From: JAPPLB01 sp965218555
Lineage (GTDB): Bacteria > Acidobacteriota > Terriglobia > Bryobacterales > UBA6623
Reading direction: 5' to 3'
Assembly: GCA_965218555.1 (NCBI GenBank)
Contig: OZ244625.1
Span: 1,426,001-1,490,000 of the forward strand
Length of the DNA: 64,000 bases
Positions 31,456 to 43,377 of this stretch are shown here, one piece after another (the stretch's first letter is position 1; each line of letters starts with the position of its first letter). The notes under the pieces are model-generated. The model made no database searches and was not told where the DNA came from. It saw nothing but the letters and a program-made list of their open reading frames with translations. The position numbers and the translations under genes are program-made.

Positions 31456-32222
31456 CCGGCAGGTTCCTGCCCGGCGTTCCAGGACCGGAAATCGAGGCAA
31501 TATTCAATGCGGCTGCCGGCAACGAAATCGCGAGCGGGAAGTTCGACAGCCCGGAATCGTCCGCGGCACTCGCCGCCAACGCTTTCGGCTTCTTTCTTGG
31601 ACAGGCGGCGGATCTGCCGCCCCTGCCCGGGTGCGGCGGCGAAACATGGCCCGCGCGCACGCTGATGCTCGAAGCCGAGGTCCGCTTTCCGTGGCGCGGG
31701 GGGAGGCATCCCGTTCTCGATTGCCTCGTGACGACGCCCTCCGCATTCATCGGCATCGAATCAAAACGATTCGAGCCGTTCCGGGGCAGGAAGGAGTCGG
31801 CGTTGAGCGACGCATACTGGCGTCCGGTTTGGGGCAAACGCATGAAGGGATACGAAAGCATTTGCGACGGGTTGCACGGCGAGCCGGGCTGCTACGGGCA
31901 TCTGGATGCCGCGCAACTGTTCAAGCACGCCTTCGCGCTCCGGACCGCAGTCCACCAGAGGCCCGAGTTCCGTGCCCTCGCGCCCATCCTCTTCTATGTC
32001 TATGCGGAGCCAAATTTCTGGCCGGGAAGAGGAGTACCGGTGGACGAAGGGACAAAGGCCCGGCACCGGGAAGAGATCGAACGTTTCGCCGCAGCCGTGG
32101 CCGACGATGAAGTAACCTTCGTGTCCTGTTCCTGGCGGAAGCTCCTTGAGACATGGGCGCAACATGAAGACGGCCGCGTTCGCGCCCATGCGGATGCTGT
32201 GGGTGTACGTTTTTCTCCCTGA
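31452..32222 (+). CDS. Putative PD-(D/E)XK nuclease-like protein
   Basis: The 256-residue protein, coupled to the preceding nuclease fragment, contains a likely PD-(D/E)XK core: acidic Glu in LMLEAEVRF, Asp in HPVLDCLVTT and the Glu-x-Lys of AFIGIESKRFEPF (about residues 93-129). This is followed by YWRPVWGKRMKGYESICDGL and a late FYVYAEPNFWP strand. No helicase or methyltransferase neighbours it. I do not recognise a named family. It may be an orphan restriction-like nuclease whose partner was truncated. The frame is intact to its stop at 32222, about 60 bases before a degenerate tRNA. Confidence 0.6.
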   Translation: MTGRFLPGVPGPEIEAIFNAAAGNEIASGKFDSPESSAALAANAFGFFLGQAADLPPLPGCGGETWPARTLMLEAEVRFPWRGGRHPVLDCLVTTPSAFIGIESKRFEPFRGRKESALSDAYWRPVWGKRMKGYESICDGLHGEPGCYGHLDAAQLFKHAFALRTAVHQRPEFRALAPILFYVYAEPNFWPGRGVPVDEGTKARHREEIERFAAAVADDEVTFVSCSWRKLLETWAQHEDGRVRAHADAVGVRFSP

Positions 32223-32282
32223 AGGTCCGGCCAGGGTCACCGAACCGGCAAGCCGTCACCCGGGGTATCGGTCTCGGCCGTC

Positions 32283-32353
32283 GCGGGGGTAGGATTTGAA
32301 CCTGCGACCTTCAGGTTATGAGCCTGACAAGATACCGGACTGCTCCGGACCGC
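32283..32353 (-). pseudogene. Degenerate initiator-type tRNA-Met (CAT)
   Basis: The minus strand holds a recognisable tRNA-Met: a perfect anticodon stem-loop TCAGG-CTCATAA-CCTGA, a T-arm region GCAGGTTCAAATCCTAC and an fMet-like D region (GGAGCAGTCCGGTA). The acceptor stem pairs only about four of seven bases (GCGGTCC against CCCCCGC), the T stem has a C-A mismatch, the D stem is weakened and no CCA follows. It is therefore probably a decayed tRNA or an attachment-site scar. The rest of 32223-32603 holds only a weak 87-codon plus-strand frame. Confidence 0.65.
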
Positions 32354-32603
32354 TTCGTGAAGCAGGAAGCACCAGAAGCCGTGGCAGCAACCACCGTCAA
32401 GAAACCCTCAGAAAACTCGCTCATCAAGCGGGCAAAGCCGTTGGCATTGCGAGCGAAAGCAGACGGCCGAAAACCGCGTAAAGTCAACGCAAAGAAGGAG
32501 TTGGCAGAAAACTATGGAAGCCGCTCCTTGCCTTGGGTGCCGCCGAGCGTTTACACTGACTGCGCCGGCGAGCCGGCCTGACGCAGGGAGGGAAGCCTAG
32601 TTC

Positions 32604-33731
32604 ATGCCTACACCATTGGTGTTCCACATTGCCGGGCGGAAGCTCGTCATCGCCTTGCTGTTGACGGTGGTTCCGATCAGTCTGGCGGCTCTCTACGCGG
32701 CGACCCGCGCCGGCGAGACGACCGCGACAGCGGCCGGGCGGTACCTGGAAACGGTCGCGCAAGCGGCCGCCAGCAGCATCGAACAACAGATCGAGGCGAA
32801 GGTGGTGGAAGCGGCTCTGATGGCGTCCGACGCGGCCGTGCTGGAGGTGGTGCGAAGCTCGAACCGGCAATATTTTCGGGTTCGGGATGAACTCATCCGG
32901 GAGCGCTTGCAGGCGAAAGACAAGACCTGGGTGACGCCGCAGGGCGAGGCGCTGGTGGAGCGGACGATGTCGAACCCGGGCTCGGAGGCGCTGCGGCGCA
33001 AGCTCACGGTGGACCCGAGTTTTCTGCGCATCACGGTGACCGATCTGGAAGGGGCGACGGTGGCCGCGACGCACAAGACGCTGGACTACTACCAGGCCGA
33101 CGAGGAGTACTGGCAGGACATCTACTTTTACGGCCGCGGGGTGGTCAGTCTGACCGACGTGCTGTACGACGAGGCGACGAAGAACTACTACATCGGGGTG
33201 GGCGTGCCGGTGGTCCGGGAGACCAACCAGATCATGGGGACGCTGGATGCGCTGGTGCAGGTGGCGTCGCTGTTGCCGGCGTTGCACCGTGCTGACTTGG
33301 GGGCGGGCGGCAAGGTCTATCTTGCGAAGAAGGACGGCGCGGTGATCTTCGGTACGGACGGATTGACGCTGGCCGACGATGAGCGTTCAGCGGAGGTGGA
33401 GGCGGTGGTGGACGCGCGGGGGAATTATGAGGGCCGCACGTCGGGCTACTTCGATGCGACGTTTCCGGGCGGGCGGCGAGCGCGGCTGGCGTTTGCGTAT
33501 CTGGGATTGGAGGAGCAGTATCCGAAGCTGGACTGGATGGTGGTGGCGGTGGAGGAAGGGTCGGGGGCGCTGGGGGCTGTTTCTCTGGTGGAGGTGCTGA
33601 TCATGGGGATCGCGCTGCTGTCGCTGGCGTGCGTGGTGTTCTTGGTGGTGTACTTTGCGCTGCACCGGCCGAGCGAGATCGAGGAAGTCGAGGAGGGGAT
33701 GGGCGCGACGATCAAGGGGGCGGCGGGCTGA
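32604..33731 (+). CDS. Membrane dCache-type sensor protein without output domain
   Basis: The 375-residue protein has an N-terminal membrane helix (LVIALLLTVVPISLAALYAA), an extracytoplasmic region of about 280 residues resembling a double Cache sensor (FLRITVTDLEGATVAATH, YFYGRGVVSLTDVLYDEAT, YIGVGVPVV) and a second membrane helix (VEVLIMGIALLSLACVVFLV). Only about 30 cytoplasmic residues follow. Such sensors normally end in a histidine kinase, GGDEF or chemoreceptor domain; none is present here, so it must signal through a partner or simply bind ligand. No regulator gene is adjacent. Confidence 0.72.
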   Translation: MPTPLVFHIAGRKLVIALLLTVVPISLAALYAATRAGETTATAAGRYLETVAQAAASSIEQQIEAKVVEAALMASDAAVLEVVRSSNRQYFRVRDELIRERLQAKDKTWVTPQGEALVERTMSNPGSEALRRKLTVDPSFLRITVTDLEGATVAATHKTLDYYQADEEYWQDIYFYGRGVVSLTDVLYDEATKNYYIGVGVPVVRETNQIMGTLDALVQVASLLPALHRADLGAGGKVYLAKKDGAVIFGTDGLTLADDERSAEVEAVVDARGNYEGRTSGYFDATFPGGRRARLAFAYLGLEEQYPKLDWMVVAVEEGSGALGAVSLVEVLIMGIALLSLACVVFLVVYFALHRPSEIEEVEEGMGATIKGAAG

Positions 33732-33825
33732 GAGGCGGCTCGCCGGGATCAATACCTGTCTCCAACAGGGCTTTCGAGGCCCTGCCGTCTTTCCAAGACC
33801 TGCGGCATAAGGTAGAGTCAAGTGG

Positions 33826-36042
<2,217 letters not shown>

Positions 36043-36052
36043 AGTTTTCTTC

Positions 36053-36802
36053 ATGGGCTTGCTCGAAGACAAGGTTACGGTCGTCACCGGCGCGGCCGCC
36101 GGCATTGGGCGGGGGGTCGCCGATCTGTTTGCGCGAGAAGGAGCGATTGTCTATCTGCTGGACATTGATGGAGCCGGCGTCGAAGCCGCCGCCGATGTGA
36201 TTCGCAAGGGCGGCTCGCCGGCCCACGGCTTCGCGGCGGACGTGAGCCGGCGTGAGACGATCGAGCCGGCCATCAAGGATGCTCTGGAGCGTTACGGCCG
36301 GATCGATGCCGTTGTCAACAACGCAGCGATCTATCCGCGCCGGACATTCGAAGAGATGACCGAAGCCGAGTGGGATGAGATGCAAAACGTCAACGTCAAG
36401 GGTATATTCCACATGACGAAGCTGGTACTACCGCACATGCGGGCACGGCGGTCGGGGAAGATCGTCAACATCTCATCGGTGACTTTTTTTAAAGGGTTTC
36501 CCCGCTTGACGCACTACGTAGCATCGAAGGGCGCGGTGTTGGGATTCACGCGCGCGCTGGCTCGGGAGATCGGGCCCGACAATGTCTATGTCAACGCGGT
36601 GACTCCCGGTGCGATCGAAACCGAGGGAGAGAAGATTCACGCCAACCCCGATGACATCGCCAGAATCATGGAGCAACAGTGCCTGCGCCGCAGAATCCTT
36701 CCCGTTGACGTGGCGCGGGTGTGCTTGTTCCTGGCCAGCGAGTTGAGCGACGGCATGACGGGACAAACCGTGAACGTTGACGGAGGTTTGGTAATGTACT
36801 GA
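36053..36802 (+). CDS. Short-chain dehydrogenase/reductase (SDR)
   Basis: This classical 249-residue SDR has cofactor loop TGAAAGIG (12-19), NNAAIY, catalytic Ser near 141-142 and Tyr155/Lys159 in YVASKGAVLGF. The C-terminal SDGMTGQTVNVDGG is typical of glucose/ribitol-dehydrogenase-like members. Its substrate is likely a sugar or polyol, but this is only family-level. It is cytoplasmic. Spacing to the S9 gene (10 bases) and the M81 gene (4 bases) indicates co-transcription. Confidence 0.92.
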   Translation: MGLLEDKVTVVTGAAAGIGRGVADLFAREGAIVYLLDIDGAGVEAAADVIRKGGSPAHGFAADVSRRETIEPAIKDALERYGRIDAVVNNAAIYPRRTFEEMTEAEWDEMQNVNVKGIFHMTKLVLPHMRARRSGKIVNISSVTFFKGFPRLTHYVASKGAVLGFTRALAREIGPDNVYVNAVTPGAIETEGEKIHANPDDIARIMEQQCLRRRILPVDVARVCLFLASELSDGMTGQTVNVDGGLVMY

Positions 36803-36806
36803 GTCG

Positions 36807-38285
36807 ATGCGCGTCGGACTCGGTTACCTTCTTCAAGAGACGAACACCTTCTCTCCGGTCGAGACGCAGGTTCGCGATTTCCATCCGCTTTTCGGCGATG
36901 CCCTGTTGGATCAATGGCAGGGCAGCCGAACAGAGATCGGCGCCTTCCTCGATACTCTGGGTCCCACAAATCACAAGGCGGTTCCCTTGTTTGCCGGCTG
37001 GGCGATGACGGCGGGCTGCATGTCCTCCGGGACGTTCGCGGGTCTGAAGCAATCGGTGGTGGACCAGGTTCGCGCGGGCGGCCCCTATGACGGACTGCTA
37101 CTCGCGCTCCATGGCTCGCTTTCGGCTGAAGGGACGGACGACTGCGACGGCGAGATGCTGGAGGCGATTCGGGGCGTTGTCGGCCCGGACATCCCGATTG
37201 TCGCCACGCTCGACCTGCACGCCAATGTGACAGCCAAGATCACCGCGATGGCCGATGCCGTGATCGGCTACCGGACATACCCGCACGTCGACATGTACGA
37301 GGTGGGGCAAGAGGCGGCCGAACTGATGCTGCGGACTCTGAACGGCGCAGTACAGCCGGTGACCGTCATGCAGAAGCTGCCGCTCATCGTGCCGCCGGAG
37401 AATCAGCAGACGACGCACGGGCCCATGAGGGAAGTCTGGGACACGGCACGGGCCTATCAACGGGCGAATGCAGAGGTTCTGTCCGTGTCGGTGTTCGGCG
37501 TGCAGCCCTGGCTCGACATCGATGAGATGGGCTGCGCGACGCTGGCGGTGGCGGATGCCGATTCGGACTCCGCGCGGCGTTGTGTCCGGGAGTCGGCGCA
37601 GCAGCTTTGGGATCTGAAGGGAGAGATGGAGGTCGAGCGGACCGATCCCCGTCAGGCGATCCGCGATGCTCTCGCGATTGAAGGCGGGCCGGTCGTGCTC
37701 GCGGATACCGGGGATTCTCCTACGTCGGGAGCGCCGGGCGATAGCGCGGAGTTGCTGCGGTTGTTATTGGAAGAAGCACCGGACGCGCCCTCGCTGGCTT
37801 GGGTGCGCGACCCGGCGGCCGTTGCCGCAGCCTGGAAGCTACGGCCCGGCGATTCGATTCGCACCCGCGTCGGAGGCATGTTCACCAAGGAGCTGTTTCG
37901 TCCTGTGGAGATTGAGGGCCGGGTTCGCTCGCTCTCGGATGGGCGGTTTGTTTTTCGAGGCGCCTACAACCACGGGATGCTGAACGAGATGGGGCGTACG
38001 GCCGTGATCGACATGGGCAGGATTTCAATTGTTGTTTCCGAGGAAGCGGCGAGTGGCATCGGCACTGAGGTTTTCCGCAGCCAAGGGCTGGAGCCGGAGT
38101 ACCGGAAGATGATCGTGGTGAAATCCGCGAACAGTTTTCGGTCGGAATACAGCCCGTTCATGGTAGAGGCGATCATTGTGGATAGCCCGGGGCTCAGTTC
38201 GTCGAATCTGAGGGCATTACCCTACAAGCGCGTATCGCGGCCGATTCATCCGCTGGATGAGATCGAAGACCCGTTCAGCGTGTGA
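36807..38285 (+). CDS. M81-family metallopeptidase-like protein (MlrC-like)
   Basis: The 492-residue protein has the M81/DUF1485 layout of MlrC, the microcystin-degrading peptidase: N-terminal GLGYLLQETNTFSP, putative zinc motif TLDLHANVT near residue 135, GYRTYPHVDMYEVG, and a C-terminal MlrC domain with NGMLNEMGRTAVIDMGRI-like segment and KSANSFRSEY. The length is typical. The natural substrate in this organism is unknown, probably a small amide or peptide rather than microcystin. It begins 4 bases after the SDR stop, and the next gene follows within 9 bases. Confidence 0.87.
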   Translation: MRVGLGYLLQETNTFSPVETQVRDFHPLFGDALLDQWQGSRTEIGAFLDTLGPTNHKAVPLFAGWAMTAGCMSSGTFAGLKQSVVDQVRAGGPYDGLLLALHGSLSAEGTDDCDGEMLEAIRGVVGPDIPIVATLDLHANVTAKITAMADAVIGYRTYPHVDMYEVGQEAAELMLRTLNGAVQPVTVMQKLPLIVPPENQQTTHGPMREVWDTARAYQRANAEVLSVSVFGVQPWLDIDEMGCATLAVADADSDSARRCVRESAQQLWDLKGEMEVERTDPRQAIRDALAIEGGPVVLADTGDSPTSGAPGDSAELLRLLLEEAPDAPSLAWVRDPAAVAAAWKLRPGDSIRTRVGGMFTKELFRPVEIEGRVRSLSDGRFVFRGAYNHGMLNEMGRTAVIDMGRISIVVSEEAASGIGTEVFRSQGLEPEYRKMIVVKSANSFRSEYSPFMVEAIIVDSPGLSSSNLRALPYKRVSRPIHPLDEIEDPFSV

Positions 38286-38294
38286 TCATGCGTC

Positions 38295-41200
38295 ATGAGA
38301 GCGAGAGATGGAAGGTGCTTCATGACGGCGCTCCGGTCGCGGCTCATAAGGGTTGAGCGAAGCCTGGCGTTCCTGCGCTTGGCTTCATTGTCGGTTCTAA
38401 GCCTGCTGCCGACTTGCGCTCCCCATCTTCCTGAAAGCGGCCCGCTTGAACCCGAGGAGGCTCTACAAACCTTCGAGGTCGCCGACGGGTTCCGCATCGA
38501 ACGGGTAGCGGCCGAGCCGTTTGTGCTTGATCCGGTGGAGATCGCGTTTGACGAAAACGGCGGACTCTACGTAGCCGAGCTGGTCGACAATCCGGACGAC
38601 CCTCCGGAGGGCGAGCCGGCGCGCAGTCGCATCACCTATCTCGAGGACACTGATGGCGACGGCGCGATGGACCTGCGCACCGTGTTCGCAGAGAACGTGC
38701 TGACCGCCGAAGGTGTCCTGCCATGGGAGGGCGGAGTGATCGTGACGGCCGCCCCGGACATTCTGTACCTCAAGGACACCGACGGCGATCACAAGGCCGA
38801 TATCCGACAGGTGCTCTACACCGGGTTCGCGATGGAGAATCCCGAGGGGCGCGTCAGCAATCCTCGCTTTGGGCTGGACAACTGGATCTACATTGTGAAC
38901 CACGGCTATCCCGGCATGATTCGCTCACCGGACCACGCCGAACGGTCGCCGGTTCAGGTCCGCGGTTGGGATTTTCGGTTTCACATTGAACGCGGCGAGG
39001 CCGGCCCGGCGTCAGGCGATGGGCAGTTCGGGATGTCGTTCGACGATTGGGGTAATCGCTACGTCTCGCAAAACACGGTCCACATTCGGCAGGCGGTGAT
39101 CCCGGCGCGATACCTGATGCGGAATCCGTTTCTGACGCTGACGGGAGCGGATCAAGATATTTCCGATCACGGCCGCCCGGCGGCGCGGATCTATCCGATC
39201 AGTCAGCCGCAGCAGTGGCGGATCGATCGCACCGCGGCGCGGCAGAAACGCTACGAGGAAACGCGGCCCGGGCGGATTGAGAGGTTGGCAGGCTACTTCA
39301 CCGCCTCGTGCGGGGCGACGGTATTCACTGGCGACGCATTTCCGGCGGACTTCGCGAACAATGTGATCGTCAGCGACGCGAATGGGAATCTGGTGCACCG
39401 CGACATCATTTCTCCCGGCGTCTCGACGATGAAGGCGAGCCGTTGGCCGGACGTGAAGGATTTCGTGCGGTCAACGGACAGTTGGTTCCGGCCGGTGAAC
39501 TTCGCCAACGGCCCGGACGGGAATCTCTACATCGTCGACTACTACCGGCAGTATCTGGAGCACCCGGATTTCATCCCCGAGGCCGTGCAAGAGCGGCTGC
39601 AGATGGATTTCTATCGCGGTTACACGCGTGGAAGGATCTATCGCATCGTTCCGGAAGAGCCGCGGACTGTTCGGAAGGAGAAGCCGAATCTCGGAGCGGC
39701 ATCGACGGAAGCACTTGTGGCCCTGCTCGATCACTCGAACGGCTGGCATCGCCGCACAGCGCATCGATTGTTGTTTGAGCGGCAGAACGAAGCGGCGGTC
39801 CCGCTGCTGCGGGAGATGGCCGTGCGGGCCAAGACGCCGCAAGGTCGGATTCATGCGCTGTGGGTTCTCGAAGGATTGTCGGCGCTCGAAGCTTCGATCG
39901 TGGAAGCGGCCCTTGAAGCCTCTCATCCCGGCGTCCGCCGGAACGCTGTGCAGCTCGCCGAGCATTTCCTGCCGGTGCTGACGCCCAGCTTGATTGCGCT
40001 TGTGGATGATGACTCGCCGCAGGTTCAGTTGCAGTTGGCGTTGACGTTGGGCGAGGTGACCGACGAACCGCGCGTGGTTCGTGCGATGGCCAAGCTGGCG
40101 GCGCGTTATGCGGACGATCAGTGGTTTCGCCTGGCGTTGGCGAGCGCGCCGCCGGAGACGGCGATGCCTCTGCTGACAATGTTGGTGAGGCAGGAGAAGG
40201 ATTTTCTCGCGTCGCCGTCGGAGGAAGCTGCTCCGTTGCTGAGCGAGCTGAGCCGCATCGTCGGCGCCCGGCGCGAAATGACCGAAATCACCCTTTGGTT
40301 GAGGGCGCTCGCGGGGACCCGAGCCCTGGCGCATCCAGTGTGGCGAGCGGCGTCACTGAAGGGTCTGGCTGAGGGACTCAAGCTGGAAGGCCGCACGGGC
40401 CGTCGTTCGCGTGCAATCGAGAAGGCCATCGCCGCAATGCTCGACGATTCCGACGGCAACGTGCGGGCAGCGGCGCTCGATGTGGCGCAGTACTTCGAGT
40501 TGCCGGCGCTGATTGACAAGGCGCTGACCGAGGCTGCCAACGAGGATCTGCCGGCGGCCGTTCGCGCATCCGCGGTTCGGGCCCTGCGCGGCGCCGCGTT
40601 CGCGACGGCACGGCCGGTCGTGGAAGCGATCTTGACTTCGCCGAGCCCGCGGGAAGTGCAAACAGCGGCGGCCCGCACTGCGGCTGCGTTCGACGACGAG
40701 GGGGTGGCGGAGACGTTGCTCGGCGGATGGCGCGGCTATGGCCCGACGATGCGAATTGCTGTACTGGACGTGCTGCTGGTGCGGCCTTCGCAGGTGATGG
40801 CCTTGCTCGACGCCATCGAGTCGGGGCAGGTGGAGCCAAGCTCTCTCGATGCGGTGACACGCATCAAGCTGGCGCAGTATCCCGATGCCGATGTTCGACG
40901 AAAGTCGGCGGAGGTTCTCAAGAGTGAAATGTCGGATCGCGCGCAGGTGCTTGCGAACTACCAGGACATCCTCGATTTGGAGAATGATCCGGAGCGAGGC
41001 GAGCCGGTATTCGAGCGCGAGTGTGCGAAATGTCACCTGCCCCGCGGAGAGCGGGGGCGGATCGGACCGAACCTCTCCGGCGTCAACAATCGCGATGCCG
41101 AAACCCTGCTCAGTCACATCCTCGACCCGAGCGCGGCAATTCGGGCGAGGTACACCAACTACGTCCTGGTTACCAAAAGCAGCTATGTCTATGACGGGTT

Positions 41201-41384
41201 GCTCGCCGGCGAAACAGCCGGCACCGTGACCCTGCGCGGTGAGCTGGAAGATGTGACGGTGCTGCGGCGAAACATCGCGGAACTGCGAGCCTCGACCGTG
41301 TCGCTGATGCCGGAGGGGTTGGAAGAGACGATGACGCGCCAAGAACTGGCGGATGTGATTGCGTATCTGAGGGCCGGACTATGA
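38295..41384 (+). CDS. Exported propeller/HEAT-repeat protein with C-terminal c-type cytochrome
   Basis: The 1029-residue protein matches the PVC/Acidobacteria membrane-bound dehydrogenase type. It has an N-terminal export or lipoprotein signal (ASLSVLSLLPTCAPH) and a six-bladed propeller-like part with Ca-binding-like DTDGDGAMD and DTDGDHKAD loops. HEAT repeats span about 470-870, and a cytochrome c domain follows with heme motif CAKCH (C910, C913, H914) and a distal Met candidate near VSLMPEG. An alternative ATG lies at 38322. It could oxidise an extracellular sugar or alcohol and pass electrons on, but its activity is unproven. It leads a set of four exported proteins. Confidence 0.85.
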   Translation: MRARDGRCFMTALRSRLIRVERSLAFLRLASLSVLSLLPTCAPHLPESGPLEPEEALQTFEVADGFRIERVAAEPFVLDPVEIAFDENGGLYVAELVDNPDDPPEGEPARSRITYLEDTDGDGAMDLRTVFAENVLTAEGVLPWEGGVIVTAAPDILYLKDTDGDHKADIRQVLYTGFAMENPEGRVSNPRFGLDNWIYIVNHGYPGMIRSPDHAERSPVQVRGWDFRFHIERGEAGPASGDGQFGMSFDDWGNRYVSQNTVHIRQAVIPARYLMRNPFLTLTGADQDISDHGRPAARIYPISQPQQWRIDRTAARQKRYEETRPGRIERLAGYFTASCGATVFTGDAFPADFANNVIVSDANGNLVHRDIISPGVSTMKASRWPDVKDFVRSTDSWFRPVNFANGPDGNLYIVDYYRQYLEHPDFIPEAVQERLQMDFYRGYTRGRIYRIVPEEPRTVRKEKPNLGAASTEALVALLDHSNGWHRRTAHRLLFERQNEAAVPLLREMAVRAKTPQGRIHALWVLEGLSALEASIVEAALEASHPGVRRNAVQLAEHFLPVLTPSLIALVDDDSPQVQLQLALTLGEVTDEPRVVRAMAKLAARYADDQWFRLALASAPPETAMPLLTMLVRQEKDFLASPSEEAAPLLSELSRIVGARREMTEITLWLRALAGTRALAHPVWRAASLKGLAEGLKLEGRTGRRSRAIEKAIAAMLDDSDGNVRAAALDVAQYFELPALIDKALTEAANEDLPAAVRASAVRALRGAAFATARPVVEAILTSPSPREVQTAAARTAAAFDDEGVAETLLGGWRGYGPTMRIAVLDVLLVRPSQVMALLDAIESGQVEPSSLDAVTRIKLAQYPDADVRRKSAEVLKSEMSDRAQVLANYQDILDLENDPERGEPVFERECAKCHLPRGERGRIGPNLSGVNNRDAETLLSHILDPSAAIRARYTNYVLVTKSSYVYDGLLAGETAGTVTLRGELEDVTVLRRNIAELRASTVSLMPEGLEETMTRQELADVIAYLRAGL

Positions 41385-41541
41385 GAATGGCCGCGAGAAC
41401 GGCCTGTGCCTTGCTTCGGCGCCTCGCAGCAACTCTCGACGCACAATCGAACGACCTTCCTTCTGACTCAATTCCCCGGCTGGATGGATATCGTCATTCC
41501 CTGGTGTAAACTAGTGCCAGCAGGCTGAAAGGGTCTTCCCG

Positions 41542-43377
41542 GTGATCTTTTTGAAGCGATGGACTCGGCGCCGTCGAGGAATGGTTTCCTTCGCAGTCGT
41601 TCTGTTGCTCGCAGCGGGCAATCTTGCGGGTGAGAAGCCCTCCGAGCCGAGTCTGCTCTCGGTCTTTCCTCTTGGCGGACAGGTCGGGACGAAGTTCGAG
41701 ACAACGATTCGTGGCCGGTCGCTGGATGGGGCCTACGCGCTGTGGTTCCGGTCGGACGCGATTCAGGCGCGTGTTGTCTCCATCGAAGAAGAGCCGGTCG
41801 AGCCGTCCGCATCCGGCAGCAGGAAGCGTAAGGCCGACCCGGTTCAGCTTCTGCGGGTTGAGGTCCACGCGCGGGAAGACCTGACGGCAGGTGCTTACCC
41901 TTTCCGGGTTGTCACCCCGCACGGGCTTTCGAATCCACTGACGCTGCACGTGCACGCGGAGCCGGTTCTGATCGAGCAGACAGAAGCGCATGAGCTTCCG
42001 CGGCAAGCGCAGCCGCTTCCCGAACACACTCTGGCGGTTCACGGGCGGATCCACGAAGTGGGTCAGGTGGACTACTACTCATTTGCCGCCCGGAAGGGTG
42101 AAGAACTGTTGTTCGAAGCCTTCTCGAGCGGTCCGCTGGACCCCGCCATCTCCCTGTATGAACTGACCGGAAGTTGGTTCGATGAAGATCGAGCCGTGCG
42201 GCTTGCCTATCACGATGACAACGTTTCGTATCCCGGGCTTTCGACGGAGTCGACGTTGCGGTACCGCTTTGTGAAGGACGGGAACTTTCTCGTGCGCGTG
42301 AACGGTTTCTGGGGCTATGGGGGCATGGACCACTCGTATCTGCTGCGGATCGCGCCGGCCGAGGCCGGGAGCACGGAGACAAACGACAGAAGTTCGGATT
42401 GGAAGGAAAGGACGTGGTCGCGCAGGCTCGATACCGATCGCATGAAAACGCTGTGGTCCCGTTCGGTGCCTGATCTGGCGCCGAGCCTGACGGACAACGA
42501 GGGCAAGCCCAAAGAAGGGGCGATCGCTGCGATCCAGGAGATTCCCGTGGTCGACGCGGATGCCGAGCCGACCAAGGTGCCGGTTGAGCCTCCCGTGATT
42601 CCCCTGCCGGCGTTGATCGTCGGAAAGCTGGAGCGGCCCGGCGACGTCGACCGCGTGCGTTTTTCCACCAAGGAAGGCGACAAGCTCATCCTCGAAGTGG
42701 AGACGCCGGGGAAAACGATCCCCGAGATGAACCCGTACTTGCGGGTTGTCGATGCCGCGGGCGTCGAGGCGTTCACAAACGTGTACTCGAACGTAAATGT
42801 CAACGGCAATGCCTCGAAGCAGATCCAGCCGAAGACGGCTTTTGCCTTTTCTCGCGACGGCGATTTCACCTTGGATATTCGCGATATCACTGCGTCATAC
42901 GGCGATCAAGAGATGCTTTATCGCGTGCTGGTTCGCCCCTGGGTGCCGCACATGGGCGAAGTTCACATTGCGGAAGACCATATCAACCTGGTTGCGGGCG
43001 AAGCGAAGAAGCTGAGCGTGACCACCGATCAGGAAGAAGGCTATGACGGCTTCGTGATCCTGTCGATCGAAGGCTTGCCGGAGGGCGTGCAGGCCGTCCC
43101 CGGAACAGAAGTCGAGCCGGACAGCCCGCCGCCCTTCAGCGTGGGTAAGATCGAGCGCTTCAAGACGAAGAGCCAGAAGGCGACGTTCGTGATCCTGCCG
43201 GATCCCGACGCCCCCGCGACGCGCATGCCCGCGGTAGCCGAAGTCTATGCGCAGCCCGTGGTGGACGGGAAGTTGGGAGAGCGAATCCCCGTGAAAGATC
43301 TGCTGGTGATGGTGACACGGCAGCGAGAGAGTGTGAGTGAGAATCAGCGGAAACAATCAGCGGAGGCTTCGCGATGA
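41542..43377 (+). CDS. Exported protein with prepeptidase C-terminal (PPC)-like domains
   Basis: The 611-residue protein has a basic N-region and signal helix (MVSFAVVLLLAAGNLAGE), an IPT/TIG-like first domain (SVFPLGGQVGTKFETTIRG) and PPC-like jelly-roll domains: VDYYSFAARKGEELLFE near residue 180 and VDRVRFSTKEGDKLILEVE near 370. A C-terminal beta-sandwich ends with SIEGLPEGVQAVPG. No enzyme motif is visible, so it is probably a binding or structural protein. Its stop overlaps the start of the DUF1549/DUF1553 gene by 4 bases, so it belongs to that unit; this trio recurs in Planctomycetes and Acidobacteria. Confidence 0.82.
   Translation: MIFLKRWTRRRRGMVSFAVVLLLAAGNLAGEKPSEPSLLSVFPLGGQVGTKFETTIRGRSLDGAYALWFRSDAIQARVVSIEEEPVEPSASGSRKRKADPVQLLRVEVHAREDLTAGAYPFRVVTPHGLSNPLTLHVHAEPVLIEQTEAHELPRQAQPLPEHTLAVHGRIHEVGQVDYYSFAARKGEELLFEAFSSGPLDPAISLYELTGSWFDEDRAVRLAYHDDNVSYPGLSTESTLRYRFVKDGNFLVRVNGFWGYGGMDHSYLLRIAPAEAGSTETNDRSSDWKERTWSRRLDTDRMKTLWSRSVPDLAPSLTDNEGKPKEGAIAAIQEIPVVDADAEPTKVPVEPPVIPLPALIVGKLERPGDVDRVRFSTKEGDKLILEVETPGKTIPEMNPYLRVVDAAGVEAFTNVYSNVNVNGNASKQIQPKTAFAFSRDGDFTLDIRDITASYGDQEMLYRVLVRPWVPHMGEVHIAEDHINLVAGEAKKLSVTTDQEEGYDGFVILSIEGLPEGVQAVPGTEVEPDSPPPFSVGKIERFKTKSQKATFVILPDPDAPATRMPAVAEVYAQPVVDGKLGERIPVKDLLVMVTRQRESVSENQRKQSAEASR

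Noticed and set aside
32318..32581. 87-codon plus-strand frame after the nuclease pair
   Set aside because: It overlaps the degenerate tRNA and has no ribosome site; the Lys/Ala-rich sequence is not diagnostic.
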